Shown piece by piece: positions 53,217 to 64,000 of a stretch of 64,000 nucleotides of DNA (positions within the stretch are counted from its first letter, which is position 1; every line of letters starts with the position of its first letter). This stretch comes from Epinephelus fuscoguttatus (lineage: Eukaryota; Chordata; Actinopteri; Perciformes; Serranidae), in assembly GCF_011397635.1 (NCBI RefSeq), contig NC_064770.1, forward strand, positions 7,774,826 to 7,838,825. The letters run 5' to 3'. The notes beneath the pieces are model-generated. The model had not been told where the DNA came from, ran no database searches, and saw only the letters and a program-made list of their open reading frames with translations. The translations under genes were made by a program, and so were the position numbers.

Positions 53217-54900
53217 TATATTCATTTAAAAAACTTTTAAAAAATCTGTGGAGATGTCGTCAGATTCAGCAGACACAGAATCCGTCCGGGCCTGGTCATG
53301 TTACACTTCTGTCCTGCATAGGGTCCATCACCCATTTGGTGAGCATACAGACAAGAATACGTTGCTTGTTTTGGTGCTATCTTTTCCCCAACTCTGGCAA
53401 AGTTTTTTATCCACATTTAAACTATCACATGATGTCCTGTTTGGGCGGGGTTAAGCGTGGGAAAGTTTTAGCAGACAGATGCTGCTAGTGTGTTAACATT
53501 GATATAACATTCTAGCATGGTAACATGGCTAGCACATTCATAAGTCCAATCTGATGCTCCACTCAGCATTCTATTTCTATGTGAATTAACCAGTGGTTAA
53601 GTTAAACACACTTGGTGCTCTGCTGCTCCGCTTCCCCAGAAAGAGTGCCCAGAGTACACTCTGCTGCTCCGAGAGGTGGTTCTCTGAATAACCAAATGGT
53701 AAATTCCTTCAGCACTCCAAATTTCTGAATAGTCTAGTTTGTGCCAGAGTGTGCTCCTGCACTTGAAGTGAGTATATCTGAACACACCCCATAGTAACAT
53801 GCTAACTTTGTAGCCTGGTAAAATGCAGAGTAACCTTCCCATATTTACATAACATCCATAGTAACATAATAAAATTGAGTATATTGGCAAGTTAGCAGCC
53901 TGTTTTTCAGGTATCATGTAGAAAAATGCTGACTGAGTGCAAATTTCGACCTCCCAGTTATGTTATGTGCTTTCACCAGAATTATTAGATTTCATCATGC
54001 TGGGATCATTCATGAATCTGTTTAACTGCATGGCAAACCATCAACATGTACAAAATGTTGCGACATAAGGCAACATGAGTAGACTGAGCTTGCAGGTAGT
54101 TTCTTCAAAGAAACAGCAGTTTGATCAAAAAAGTCTCAAAATGGGCTCCAACTTAATTGTTTTCAAAGCTGTCAACAGCTGTCCTGAGCTCACCAACTTA
54201 TCTCAGAAACAAGTAAAATGTGTTGAGAATTCTTTTGTCAAACACAAGTACAGTTCTTAGATTTTTCCCATTATGGAGAAAATTCTACAAAAGCTCAGTT
54301 GCAATGGAAATGCAGCCTCGATGTGTAGCAAGGGCCAAAATGAAGAGAAAAGATGCCTTTTAAAACTTAACTTAAATATTTGTGTTTGTGTAGACGTGGC
54401 TGAAGAAAGACTTCAGGGACCGTGATGTGTCAGATTGTGTTGGTGCTGACAGTAACAGCTCTACCATTGTCAGTATCTTGATTCAAGCTTTTTCTGTCTG
54501 TGATATTCAGTGTTGGTTTTGTCTAAACGTGTGTAAGTATCTGAAAATGTCAAGAGTTTGTACAGACAATATGATGGCAGTAATGTCATTTTTACATTAA
54601 GCGAGTGAGTTTTAATTACAATTCTGAATGTCCTTAGTTTGTGTGTTTGATTGAAGCCCCGGTCCAGCCTCATCATTTCAGCTCTCGGAATTGTTGTCAT
54701 TAGTTTACAGTAATATTAACCATAATCATAACCTCTCCAAAATCATTCCTGATGTGATTAATAGGTAGTCCAAGGGCCAAGCAGGGCCTTGAAGGTCCCC
54801 TGTGGCATCTAATATTAGTTAGTTCCTTGGCTAGTTAACACAAAGCTATCAATACAGGTACATCAGACCTTAGCAACTACGGTGTAAGTGACAGTCTCAT
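53217..54900. other. Intergenic, no feature
   Basis: Open frames here (for example 53917-53597 minus) show no family motif, start context or splice support. Confidence 0.4.
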
Positions 54901-54912
54901 CTAGGCTAATTA

Positions 54913-55503
54913 GTAGTGTTAATTTTGTCCATGAAAACTATGACCTTTCTGTCACTATGAAAATTAAACAATCTAAATAAAAGTAACTTTGAATATGGAG
55001 AAAATATGGCAAAATATATTACAATTGTGATAATAGCCATTTTAATGTAAAGTCATATTAAAAATCTGGTAAAACCATACTCATTACCATCCAAATATAT
55101 CTCTTCACAAGTTGTTTTAGCTGTATGACAATTTGCACTCAAATTTTCAGTTCTTCAGTTATCACGTCTAAGCTAGTAAAGTTAGCTATTTTGCCAGTCA
55201 TAGAAGAAAGAAATAAAAGATTTATGGACTAAATATTCAGTCGTCGGGAAAATTAGACAAGAAGCAGCAACAAAGCTGCTGAGATGAACCATAAAAGCAG
55301 GTTACATTTAAAAACTATGTTTAAAAACAGCTACGCTAATGTGAGGAGCCTCCGAATGTTGGGATAAATTAAAAAGCACGACAAATAGCCTGAGATGTAA
55401 TTGGCTTTTAGTGGCTAAAATCAACAATAACCAAACCAAAAGATGAACTAAAATGTAACTAAAGCCAACAATCTTTAGAAAACTAGGTGCCAAAATTAAC
55501 ACT
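54913..55503. mobile_element. MITE with AGTGTTAATTTTG ends
   Basis: The left tip agtgttaattttgtcc and the right tip ggtgccaaaattaacact are inverted repeats. gctaatta occurs on both sides (54905-54912 and 55504-55511), consistent with an 8-bp hAT target duplication, although two extra bases (gt) sit beside the left copy. No transposase. Confidence 0.7.
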
Positions 55504-55589
55504 GCTAATTACATTCTTATTTAAACTTATCTGTTTGAATCTAGTTAGATGTAATCTTAACTATGGATGCCCTTTTCTGCCAAGATATG

Positions 55590-57190
55590 AAAAAAGATAA
55601 ACAAATTTAGACATGGCAAAAATTAAAATACTCAAGGTAAGTCAATTTTACATAAAACTGTGATTTGTTATCTAATAATTTGGACTTAACCAATGATTTT
55701 GTAATCTTGGCGACCTATAGCCTACTGTGTGTTTTCTTTTTTTATAGTAACCTAGGAATCGTATTCTATTTGTGTTATTATTTTAAAATATAGCAGAGTA
55801 TTTTGACTAATTTACTACTCATTGACTCATCTAGTAATATTTTTCACGCAAGAAATTTTTTTTGACTTGTTCTGACATAGTTCTGAATTGCTATCATATA
55901 ATGTCAACTTTGCCATAATTTAGCTTTTTTTCATATTTCTGACCTAATATCTCATACTTTTGGCTTAAAGGGATAGTGCACCCAAAAATGAAAATTCAGC
56001 CATTGTCTACTCACCCATATGCCGAGGGAGGCTCAGGTGAAGTTTTAGAGTCCTCACATCCCTTGCAGAGATCCCAGGGGAAAGGGGGTAGCAGCACAAC
56101 TCCACCTAATGGAGGCTGGGCGCCCCGCATTAAAACGTCTAAAAAACACCTAATTGAAACCACAGAATATCTCCATACTGCTTGTCCATAGTGATCCAAG
56201 TGTCCTGAAGCCCCGACATAATTTTTTGGGGGGGAAAAAACGTCATTTGAACTCTGTTTTTAGCCTCACTGTAGCCTGTAGCTCTAACTGCCTCTCTGTG
56301 GACCGCACTCACGTGTGTGCACTTGTGCAAGACCGTGGAACATGGGCACCGCCTTCATGTGTGTTCACGTGCTTTCACTGGACTCGTGCGCAAGCACGCA
56401 CACACACGTGAGCTCGGTGTAAACAGAAACAGTCAGAGCTACAGGCTACAATGAAGCTAAAAACAGTTAAAATGACGTTTTTCCAAACAACTTTTTATGT
56501 CGGGGCTTCAGGACACTTGGATCACTATGGACAAGCAGTATGGAGATATTCTGTGGTTTCAATTAGCTGTTTTTTGGATGTTTTAATCTGGGGCGCCCAG
56601 CCTGCATTAGGTGGAGTTGTGCTGCTACCCCCTCTCCCCTGGGATCTCTGCAAGGGATGTGAGGACTCTAAAACTTCACCTGAGCCTCCCTCAGCATATG
56701 GGTGAGTAGATAATGGCTGAATTTTCATTTTTGGGTGCACTATCCTTTTAATATCTCATCATTATGACTTTGACTTACCTTATTATTTTGAATTATCTTA
56801 TACTTTTAACTGGTAGTTACTGTTCCATAGCATTGAATTAGTTTAGTACAGTTTTGACTTAATATCTCAACATTTGGACTTATCTCATAAGACTGTTTAA
56901 CTGTGCCATAGTATTGAATTAATATGATATAATTTTGACTTAATATCTCATAATTTTGACTAATTTTATAATTCTGACTTTATATCATATAACTTTGGCT
57001 TATTTCATTTTAACTTGAAATCTCATATTTATGATTTGTGTCATGCTTTTGACTTATCTCATAAGATTTACCGTCCTGTAGTAATAATTAGTATTGTATA
57101 AATTTGACTTAATATCTCCTCATTCTTACTTAGTGGAATTTTCAAGTTAGATTTTTTGACTTGATATCTCATGATTTTATCTGCAGGAGT
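55590..57190. repeat. Degenerate 'ttttgacttaatatctcat' array
   Basis: Variants of ttttgacttaatatctcata and gacttatctcataag recur about every 30-60 bp on both sides of the foldback element at 55965-56751, which has split the array. Confidence 0.65.
55965..56751. mobile_element. Foldback (palindromic) element, copy 2
   Basis: TTAAAGGGATAGTGCACCC on the left and GGTGCACTATCCTTTTAA on the right. The long arms pair across nearly the whole length, as in the copy at 12109-12860, to which it is closely similar. TTAA lies at both outer edges. The two mirror-image open frames within it are products of the palindrome. Confidence 0.85.
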
Positions 57191-57194
57191 ATTT

Positions 57195-59140
57195 TTTTTT
57201 TTTCCTATGTTTAGGTTTTCAGCTATTTATTGTATAGTGGGCTTCCAGACTGACCTAATGTAGATGCCTGTTTTCCTGGAAGGAAAGGCATGATAACAAC
57301 GCACAAATCAAATGTTATAGGGCTCGCTGTGTTGAGTGTGTGTGTGTGTTTTAAACTCAAGTGTGTGCATGCATCAATTTGAGCATCTTGTTCAGTAATC
57401 TAGTGCTGATTTCTTAAATTTCACACTTGTTACTCTCATTACTGTGTGTGTGTACTGTATGTCATTTGTTTGTTGTCTTTTTGTACATGAATCTCAAATA
57501 ATGTCCGACTGTCTTATTTGTATAATGGTGCTATCTCGTGATACAAGTTTGATAAAGTTTTTATGGAATGATTTTGACAGACTGTCTGTGAACAGCTAAG
57601 GAAGACGTATTTTGAACGCAACTGCTTCAGACAATTTTTGTATATGAAGAAAATGATTGATGTGTGTTTAAACGTGACAGTATCTCAGTTCAAGGATTCA
57701 TGTATGCTGTGACGCAATCAATGATTTAAATCCTTGAATTCTGCGATCTTCCTTGTCAGGTTTTGATGTTCTGTGTGTACATCAGCAATGGGCAGGAGGA
57801 TGTCATGGGTTTTATAGGTTTTCAGTGGGTTTAAAGTGACTTACTTAACCGGCAGTGTTTTCGTAGACTGTGGTTTGGGACCCAAAGAAAAAAATAATGT
57901 TGCAGTGAGTCTGGAAACCAAGATCAGCTGTGGTTGCTTTTCAGTTTTTGACTGAATCCTGTATGTATTCCAACGTTTTCTGTATTTATCAAAGATAGTG
58001 TAACGGTGATCATCATTTTCAGTCTTCATGGAGTTGTTCCATTCAGTCCAGTCATAGTCAAGAGTTCAAAGTTATAATGTTAGAGATCTTGGATTGGGTA
58101 AAAAGTTTGGACTTGAGTCAGGTACAAGGTCATGAATTGTCTTGATGAAAGGAGTCTTAGACAAGTCTTGGGTACAAAATTGGAAAAGTTTGTTTAGTCA
58201 GAGTCGTGAGTTTATTATTTTAGGATTAGTAGTTTGAGCAGTTACTAATTGTTAGATTCAAGCCAAAACTAGATCAGGTTTGGCTCTGGGACAGAATTAT
58301 GAACCCGATCGCAAACAGACCTGTGGAAAACCAACCCACTCTTGATCAGTGCATAGATTAATTTTCAGACAAAGAAATCCATGATTTGTATCCTAGAACT
58401 CAAAAAGTTTGCAGATGATTCGTGATCTCAAAAAAAAAAAAAAGATGAAATCATGATCAGAGAAAAGTTTTTACTTGACATCACAGGATGTTTTACAAAC
58501 CTGACAAAACTGTCAGGAGCCACGGCTAATCTTGGGTTCTCATGGCGACTTGAGTTTTTACATTATTTGAATTTGATCTTCCTGTGATACAGCTCTCATG
58601 TTAAAATGGTAAAATTATCAAGCTTTTGTCGTTTTTTCTTGTTACAGACATTTCCAATGTGTAAATGCAGATTTTACATTACTTCACAGGTAGCCTTCTA
58701 AACCTGCTGGACAGAGCCAACAAAAATAAAAATAAAAAGATCATTTTCATTGAGCCTAAAGCTAAGCAAGTTTTATTTATGTATGTTTTAAATACACATG
58801 CCATTGGATAAAAAGAAGTTGATAATGGAATCTGTGTGTCCCACACTGATGAGATTTATGGAAACTTGCCAGTACTGTAAATGTCCATTTGATCCTCATG
58901 TTCGTGCTGTGGACACGACGTACTGAGCTCATTAAAACACACAAATGTTTTTTTTAAAAAAAAAATCTCTATATAGATAGACATCTATATACTGTAAGTG
59001 TATGACAAAAGAAATGTAGTTATGTAATGATGTTAACTTTCATGAAGCTTTTTTTAATACATTGTGCAATTTTTGGCAGCATGATTGTGAAGAAATTATT
59101 ACATTTAGATGACTCACTTTACATTTTTATGCAATAAAGA
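57195..59140 (+). other. Non-coding stretch ending in AATAAA, possible distal 3' UTR
   Basis: Unlike its surroundings this shows no mobile-element signature. It ends with gcaataaagacatt (AATAAA 59133-59138) after an AT-rich run. It could be a distal 3' UTR or an unlinked non-coding transcript. No direct evidence. Confidence 0.25.
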
Positions 59141-59734
59141 CATTATAAGAAAATAATGGGGGGTTTTTTCAAGTTATTGTTTTACTTTTAGGATTGATTA
59201 TATGTTTTATTTTAGTATGAAGTTTCAGCTAAAATGTTCGGGGATTGTTCTATTGTCACCTTGTGTGATTGCCAATACCTGATACAATTTTGCAGCAATG
59301 GTGAAGCCAGTATTAAACAAATGCACAACAATAAATTTATGAATGATGGGAGTTGACAAATCAATAGCCAACAGTGTCAGGGTCATTAATAACAAATAAC
59401 TGTAATGCTTATACTAAGAAAAAAGCGTGGACATTTTTTCTTTGCTTTTTTTTTTTCCTTAGGACAATAATGACAAAAATCAATGTCTTTTTTAACAGAC
59501 CCCACAGTCTTTTAAATATAGGCCTCTACCAAATGGTTGAGATGTCATTTGATGTCACAAGAAAAAATGTAAATTACAAAGTATGTACTGATATAATGCT
59601 TGTAATATGTTAGTATACCAACATGTATCAGTTCATTACCATGGAATTAGTGGTCTTACCAGTATAAGTATTATTTCCACGCATTTATTCTAAATATTTA
59701 CCATTACATTTCATTTCAATAAATCTCAGAAATG

Positions 59735-59736
<2 letters not shown>

Positions 59737-59788
<52 letters not shown>

Positions 59789-59790
59789 CA
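59737..59790. repeat. (TA)n microsatellite
   Basis: About 26 TA units with one interruption. Confidence 0.9.
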
Positions 59791-59799
59791 TACTGATCA

Positions 59800-61060
59800 T
59801 CAAATATATAATGGAATAACTTAACAACAGTGAGTATTCATCCTTTCATAATTTAATAAAGAATGTAAATGTATTCACCATAAAATGACAAATGAACCAT
59901 TTGGTGGAGCATGTTTTTTTGAAACATTATTTGACCCTTATTAGACTTTATTTTTGTATAAGATTACATAAATCTGTTCAGTAAGACTTCTGACACTAGG
60001 CTTACCTTTGAAAATCCCACCACACACCACATGCCTGGAGTGACTTTTTTGTTACTAACTTCCTGAAGGAGGCAAGCTGCAAAAGCATACTATTTAAAGA
60101 CATCTAATGGATTTTTTATTTTGTTTTGTTCTGTTTTGTATTTTTAGGATAACACACCTAAACCGAATGGTAGAGGTAGCTCAATCAGGCTGAGTTAAGG
60201 TCAACACAATTTCATTTAGATTCAAATTCAAAATGTGCTCCACCGAACGGTTGAGTAGAGCATTAAAGGGATTTATGGGAGACATTATTTTTATTTTCTT
60301 TTGTATTATGCCTGTATTTCTCAAGAGTGTTTGACAAAGCCTAGCACAAATCTTTGCTTAAATGCCAGTCAGTTGTACACGGTACGTGTGTGCATGCATA
60401 TGTTGGCGTCATAAGTGTCGGTCATGTATGGGGGATGCGTGCATGAAACTATAGCCCTTTTTACAAAGAGATCACCGAACACAACAACGTCGGCCTCTAG
60501 TGTGACATATAACATATGCGTGTGCAGGGCTTTATTTACAATAACAATGGCATAACATGGCAATAACAATCATTTACCATCCATGTTATATGGCAGTCAA
60601 TCTCGTCCTCTGCTAGGAGGGTAAGGAGCTCCCAGACCTCATTGTTTCCCAATTTGTGGACATTTTTGGTTCTTTGTCTCTGAGTTAGCTGCTAACAGCT
60701 AACAGCTACTTTTAAAAACTCCTGCAGTGGGTCATACGCATAATCAGAATGTCATACCCTTGCCGCCCATGATCCTGTCCTTCCGGCTGTCCCCTTTATA
60801 CAGACATTGTTTCATTGCTGTTCCTTGTTGCTTATAACAGGGAAATTACAATTTAATATTAATTTGATACTACTACTGATAATGATAATAACGAAAAATA
60901 TTTAATACATTAGTGGGTAAATGAGGCATATCGTTAAGATATTTGCAAAGGCAAGGGCTATTGGCTACCAGTTTGAACATCCTCGGTCTCCAAGATCATT
61001 GCCTTTCGGTATAACCTTAGTGCCTTGTGGTTAACTCAGTGACTGTATATACAGATGGGC
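59800..61060. other. Intergenic, no feature
   Basis: No supported gene, RNA or element. Confidence 0.4.
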
Positions 61061-61069
61061 AATTGTTTC

Positions 61070-61460
61070 CACTTCCTCACACTGTACAAAAATGAAGCCA
61101 AAGTATCTCAGATGCAGCCACTGCCATCTTGTGCTGGTGACATCATTTAGAGCTAGAGTCTGCGCAGTAGCAGTCTCTGCGGTATCAAGTTCCTGCTATA
61201 TGACCAGTCGCTAGTTACAACATTGATCATGAGCACACCAAGCTGGCAGTCAAACCCCTTTCTGAAGCATCAAATAACTAATTATGACCAAACTTATCAA
61301 AAAATTAGATGTCTTATTTTGGCCCACGTCCTACTGTATCTGCAAACATGGGTCGGTGGGCGGTTTGTGAGCTATACTGCAGCCAGCCACCAGGGGCCGA
61401 TCCAGACGTTTTGGCTTCATTTTTGGGGAGCTGTCATATCGTCCATCTTTATCATACAGT
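61070..61460. mobile_element. MITE with inverted 'aaaatgaagccaaa' ends
   Basis: ctgtacaaaaatgaagccaaagt on the left is mirrored by acgttttggcttcatttttgg on the right. The boundaries are approximate and no target duplication was confirmed. Confidence 0.5.
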
Positions 61461-61775
61461 CCACAGGTTAACTCCATCCAAACATATTGTATAGTTATTA
61501 ACATCTTAGCTTTTGGTAAAACATGTTAAACACTGCTGACAGAGTGAGATGTTTTGTTCTTTAGTTCTCAAAATAATATAATTAGTTTTAAGAATTTCGT
61601 TGGATGAAGTGTCATTTCTTTGATAATATTTTTTCTCTATATTGTTTTAATTGTTTTTACATATAGCCTTGTTTCAGGAAAAATCTCAGGACAGGTAACA
61701 CTGCACTAGGACAATTAAATCATCTTTAAATTATCTTCAACAGTTTTGTTTTTTAGCATTTCACAAAATTACTTG

Positions 61776-62895
61776 TTAACCCTTAGATGCATGACCTACC
61801 AATACCTACACTCTTCCACGAGTGGGGTCAAAAATGACCCCATTTAGAATCAATGCGTTTTATGCTGTAAACTTAAGAAATTTCTTTCATTTTGGTTAAA
61901 GATGATCATTTTTATTATATTTTGGTCAACAAAAGAATTATGTCATGTTTGACATGTTCATTTATCACTTTTTATTAACATTTTATCACAAAACAGCTTT
62001 TAAAAAGGTCAAAAAAGGTAAACATCCAAAAATGATCTCAATTAGAATCAATGCGTTTAATACAATATTTCTTCATTTTGGTTTTAAAATGATGATTCTT
62101 ATTATATTTTGGTCAACACAAGAATGATTTCATGTTTTACATGTTCATTTATCACCTTATTTCATTTGATCACAAAACTGCTATCATTACAGCTACAGTA
62201 TCAAAACGTCAACTTTCATTGTTTGTGTGTCCGTCTGTCTATGCACGTCCACTCACAAGAACATGCGCGTCTTCGCTCTTCTCACTGTGAGCAGCTGTTA
62301 CAAACTACTTGTTTCTGGCTGTGAGCATTGTACACAGGGTCACTGCATTTCCAACAACTATTGCTGGCTTTGCGATCTTTGTTTCTTGGACACATCTTAC
62401 ACCTCTTTCTCTTCTGTTGGCCTTGTCTGCTTCTCTCCTGTGGCTGGATTGCAGCTTTTGTCATTCCACACCTTCCCATTGCTTCAGTGATGTAGGCTGG
62501 GAGGCATGGGTTACCTTCCAGTCGACTTCTCATGTAAGGTGTCACAAGTTCGCTTGAGAGCTCTGTGAGAAAGCGCTGCTGTGCGCTGGTGATACCTGCA
62601 TAAAATTCCGGGTGCTGAGCCTTGAAAATGTCCATAAATTACTACGAAGTAGTAATTTGATGATAATAAAACTACACTTTATCACACAAAAATCATGGAT
62701 GTGGAAAATAAGTTCATATTTTATAGAAGCATATGTATTCTGAGGTAAAAAAAAAAAAAGATAATACTTACATGTATGTTGCTGTGTAAAAGTAACCTTC
62801 AGGGTGGTGAGACTGCTGGCATTAGATGTGTGGGTCGACAGTAAATGTATACCTGACAGTCACAGCTGATAAAAATCGAAGGTTCCTAGGGTTAA
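61776..62895 (-). mobile_element. piggyBac-type element remnant
   Basis: TTAA (61776-61779) followed by CCCTTAGATGCATGACC, and on the right GGTTCCTAGGG before TTAA (62892-62895). These short inverted tips and TTAA targets are the piggyBac hallmark. A ggggtcaaaaatgacccc hairpin lies near the left end. It encloses the transposase relic at 62282-62635. At about 1.1 kb it is internally deleted. Confidence 0.8.
62282..62635 (-). pseudogene. piggyBac transposase C-terminal fragment
   Basis: The 117-residue frame has QRFLTELSSELVTPYMRSRL and then a cysteine-rich end with three C-x2-C pairs (KRCKMCP, SCWKCS, VVCNSC) and a histidine (NAHSQ), as in the C-terminal zinc-binding domain of piggyBac-derived proteins. 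The catalytic DDD region is missing. The frame's ATG is internal and not a true start. Confidence 0.8.
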
Positions 62896-64000
62896 CCCTT
62901 AACATTCCATAGAAAATGGAAAAGTCTGGTACTGATACAAAAAATGCAATTACTTAAAAAATATAACAATTAGACACAAATCCAAATGGCCTCATGTCAA
63001 AGACAACCTATATTAGGAATACATGGAAGATTAAATGATAAAAATTTAAAATTACAAAGACATTGCAAAAAAACAACCACTGGGGTAATTTATGACCCCA
63101 CTAGATAGATACTTTCTAAACATTTGCATGTTGTTCAAAAGGCCTTTTTAACTTGACAACCGCAGGAAACACTGAAAACTGGTTTACATTTTATATATGG
63201 CAATATATGGATACCAGGCTGTCCAGATGCTAATGGGAGTTAGCTCATTACTTACAAAGGTAAGTGTAACTAACATCAGTAAAGCTACATTATCGAATGT
63301 CAACTGGAAAAATCACCAAAACCTTTTCTTTGCTGTCTTTGCTCCACACATCCAGGCCTCTAAAAGTAAATGAGTCTCAGCTGGTAGTCTGGACCTGAGC
63401 CAAAGGCGGATGTATTTCCCTCCTAGACCTCTGGACTCCACCCAGCAGATCTGAGGTCAGCAGGGTCACCTGAGGTTTGGGATGATCCGGTCAGCTGCTG
63501 TGGAGGGTAAAATTCAGCTGATGTTTCTGTTTGAGTGCTTTTTTTAATTTGAAGCCAGATGAGTAGAGCTCACATTACTGATATTCAGCCAGAAACATGT
63601 ATGTCTCTGCCTTCTACAGAAGTAGACATGGGATACACACTCAGTATGTCAACCAAGCAGCAGTGTCTTAACATAATCAGATTCTACAGTGGGTTTATAT
63701 CCCACATACACCATATTTCCTCCTGTTTGTACATGAGGCCGTCACTGTTGTTTTTAATCAGAGACCTGCGTGGATTTCCTACTGAAACATGGCGTACGCT
63801 TAAATCCAGAAAACGTGGTACGCACAAAACCATCCAGATGTATGAATCTGTGTATGCATGAATCCAAGCACATTTCCTTTGTACATCCCAATCAACGTGG
63901 AATTGAGCGCACATGTTGGAGTACCCGACCCCTCCCTATCCACGCTCCATTTAAATATGCAAATCATATTTAAATGAACCCTGCACCTGAGATCCCCCTC
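62896..64000. other. Window end, no gene
   Basis: Holds a further gaccccact/ggggtaat mirrored phrase near 63080 and, at the very end, 'atttaaatatgcaaatcata', which may be the edge of another element running past the window. No coding support. Confidence 0.35.

Overview
The window is from a ray-finned (teleost) fish nuclear genome. It holds split genes with GT-AG introns and a dense, mixed load of teleost-type mobile DNA: Tc1, hAT and piggyBac elements, L1-like and tRNA-derived retroelements, foldback elements and long CA/TA/GA microsatellites. There are no operons or bacterial signals. The species cannot be named from the sequence alone.

Two protein-coding genes can be reconstructed completely, and they are transcribed head to head. 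On the minus strand (21641 down to 4510), nine exons encode an intermediate-filament protein. It has a short head, a type I keratin-like rod of about 308 residues, and a tail of about 1,900 residues that comes almost entirely from one 5.6-kb exon. The predicted protein is 2,267 residues. On the plus strand (24831 to 49976), eighteen exons encode a 726-residue L3MBTL2 orthologue (FCS zinc finger plus four MBT repeats), a Polycomb-type chromatin reader. All of its splice junctions keep frame. A CCAAT box and a GC-rich stretch lie just upstream of its first exon.

Layout: 1-2700 carries a LINE reverse-transcriptase remnant, a decayed TOG-array (TOGARAM-like) gene fragment and a 5'-truncated L1-like element. 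3619-4168 is a small inverted-repeat element. 4510-21641 is the filament gene; its introns hold a foldback element, a tRNA-Ser gene and a tRNA-like relic, a CpG-rich tandem repeat, a retroelement with a TGAA-repeat tail and two unusual minisatellites. 21642-24830 is intergenic and contains a wrecked Tc1 element. 24831-49976 is l3mbtl2; its introns hold nested hAT elements, SINEs, a MITE with a 9-bp target duplication, a Tc1 element with an intact catalytic part, further hAT elements and a piece of 28S rRNA. 49977-64000 has no recognisable gene: possible 3' UTR, a SINE, MITEs, a second foldback element and a piggyBac remnant.

The most unusual item is the filament gene. Its rod exons have nearly the sizes of a type I keratin gene. 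Its tail is a mosaic of three successive repeat systems and is as large as a nestin- or synemin-class tail. I do not recognise this protein as a named gene.
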